A DNA stretch of 6,124 nt, taken from NCBI GenBank assembly GCA_002307905.1, contig DBUL01000040.1:2911-9034 (forward strand). Direction: 5' to 3'. Below are positions 5,976 to 6,124 of the stretch, in pieces. A program made the translations under genes and the position numbers. The stretch's first letter is position 1. Every line of letters begins with the position of its first letter. The notes under the pieces were generated by a model. The model saw only the letters and a list, made by a program, of their open reading frames with translations. It did no database searches and was not told where the DNA came from. The stretch is from Rhizobiaceae bacterium UBA1291. GTDB lineage: Bacteria; Pseudomonadota; Alphaproteobacteria; Rhizobiales; Rhizobiaceae.

Positions 5976-6124
5976 TCAGACGACCTCAAGCGTTAGCCAG
6001 GCCAGTACCAGATAGCGCCCGGACTTGGCGATAGTGACAAGCGTAAAGAAGGTCAGGAACGGTACCCTCAGCACGCCCGCGACAACGGTGAGCGGGTCGC
6101 CGATGACTGGAACCCAGCTTGCCA
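5976..6124 (-). CDS. YqaA-type (DedA/SNARE-associated) inner-membrane protein, C-terminal fragment
   Basis: The open frame enters from the right edge and ends at TGA 5976-5978, giving 48 C-terminal residues. They begin ASWVPVIGDPLTVVAGVLRV and continue with IAKSGRYLVLAW, which aligns well with the end of E. coli YqaA (pattern SWxPVxGDxLxxxAGxxR followed by GKxxRYxxxA). YqaA proteins are small membrane proteins of the DedA/VTT superfamily; some members are linked to lipid scrambling or envelope homeostasis, but the role of YqaA itself is unsettled. The 'PVxGDP' segment is the family's re-entrant-loop-like region. The gene is convergent with the AraC-type regulator and probably belongs to a separate transcription unit unrelated to the importer. 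Too short to say whether the rest is intact. Confidence 0.8.
   Translation of the reverse strand, partial: ASWVPVIGDPLTVVAGVLRVPFLTFFTLVTIAKSGRYLVLAWLTLEVV

Noticed and set aside
5885..5988. Inverted repeat TGAGGTCG (5885-5892) and CGACCTCA (5981-5988) spanning the convergent intergenic gap
   Set aside because: Arms are only 8 bp with an 88-bp gap, within chance expectation for this search space, and no T-run follows; not credible as a terminator.

Overview
The window is GC-rich (by eye a little over 60% G+C) and gene-dense. Codon bias, strong GGAG/GGGAGG ribosome sites and a short GC-rich palindrome of a type I recall from rhizobial genomes point to an alphaproteobacterium, most likely Hyphomicrobiales (Rhizobium/Mesorhizobium-like). 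The genus cannot be fixed from the sequence alone.

Layout. Reading leftward on the minus strand from about 4811 is one operon for a complete branched-chain-amino-acid/amide-type (HAAT, LivJHMGF-like) ABC importer. Its order is periplasmic binding protein (3585-4811), inner-membrane permeases LivH-type (2549-3421) and LivM-type (1599-2552), then ATPases LivG-type (874-1602) and LivF-type (168-881). A sixth gene follows 19 bp after livF and runs off the left edge. Its first residues look like the N-terminus of an aldehyde dehydrogenase. The junctions livH/livM and livM/livG are 4-base ATGA overlaps and livG/livF overlap by 8 bases, so translation is probably coupled. The only sizeable gap inside the operon (3422-3584, 163 bp) lies between the binding protein and the first permease and is rich in inverted repeats, including a perfect 11-bp hairpin.

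Divergent from the binding-protein gene, on the plus strand, is an AraC/XylS-family regulator (4991-5887). The 179-bp shared upstream region holds an AT-rich stretch with helically phased direct repeats (ACTTTTG twice, 21 bp apart, with a related ACTTATT between them), a good candidate operator for that regulator. At the right edge is the 3' end of a convergent minus-strand gene for a YqaA-type (DedA/SNARE-associated) small membrane protein.

How it fits together (inference): the regulator senses a small molecule and controls divergent transcription of an importer plus at least one aldehyde-oxidising enzyme. The window therefore looks like the uptake and entry step of a catabolic locus whose substrate may not be a branched-chain amino acid. 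An aromatic or other aldehyde-yielding compound is possible but unproven. I see no wholly new system. The most interesting points are the phased operator-like repeats, the degenerate ABC signature in the LivG-type ATPase, the hairpin spacer and the link to the aldehyde dehydrogenase. The leftmost roughly 40 bases are suspiciously G/C-only and may be a sequencing or assembly artefact.
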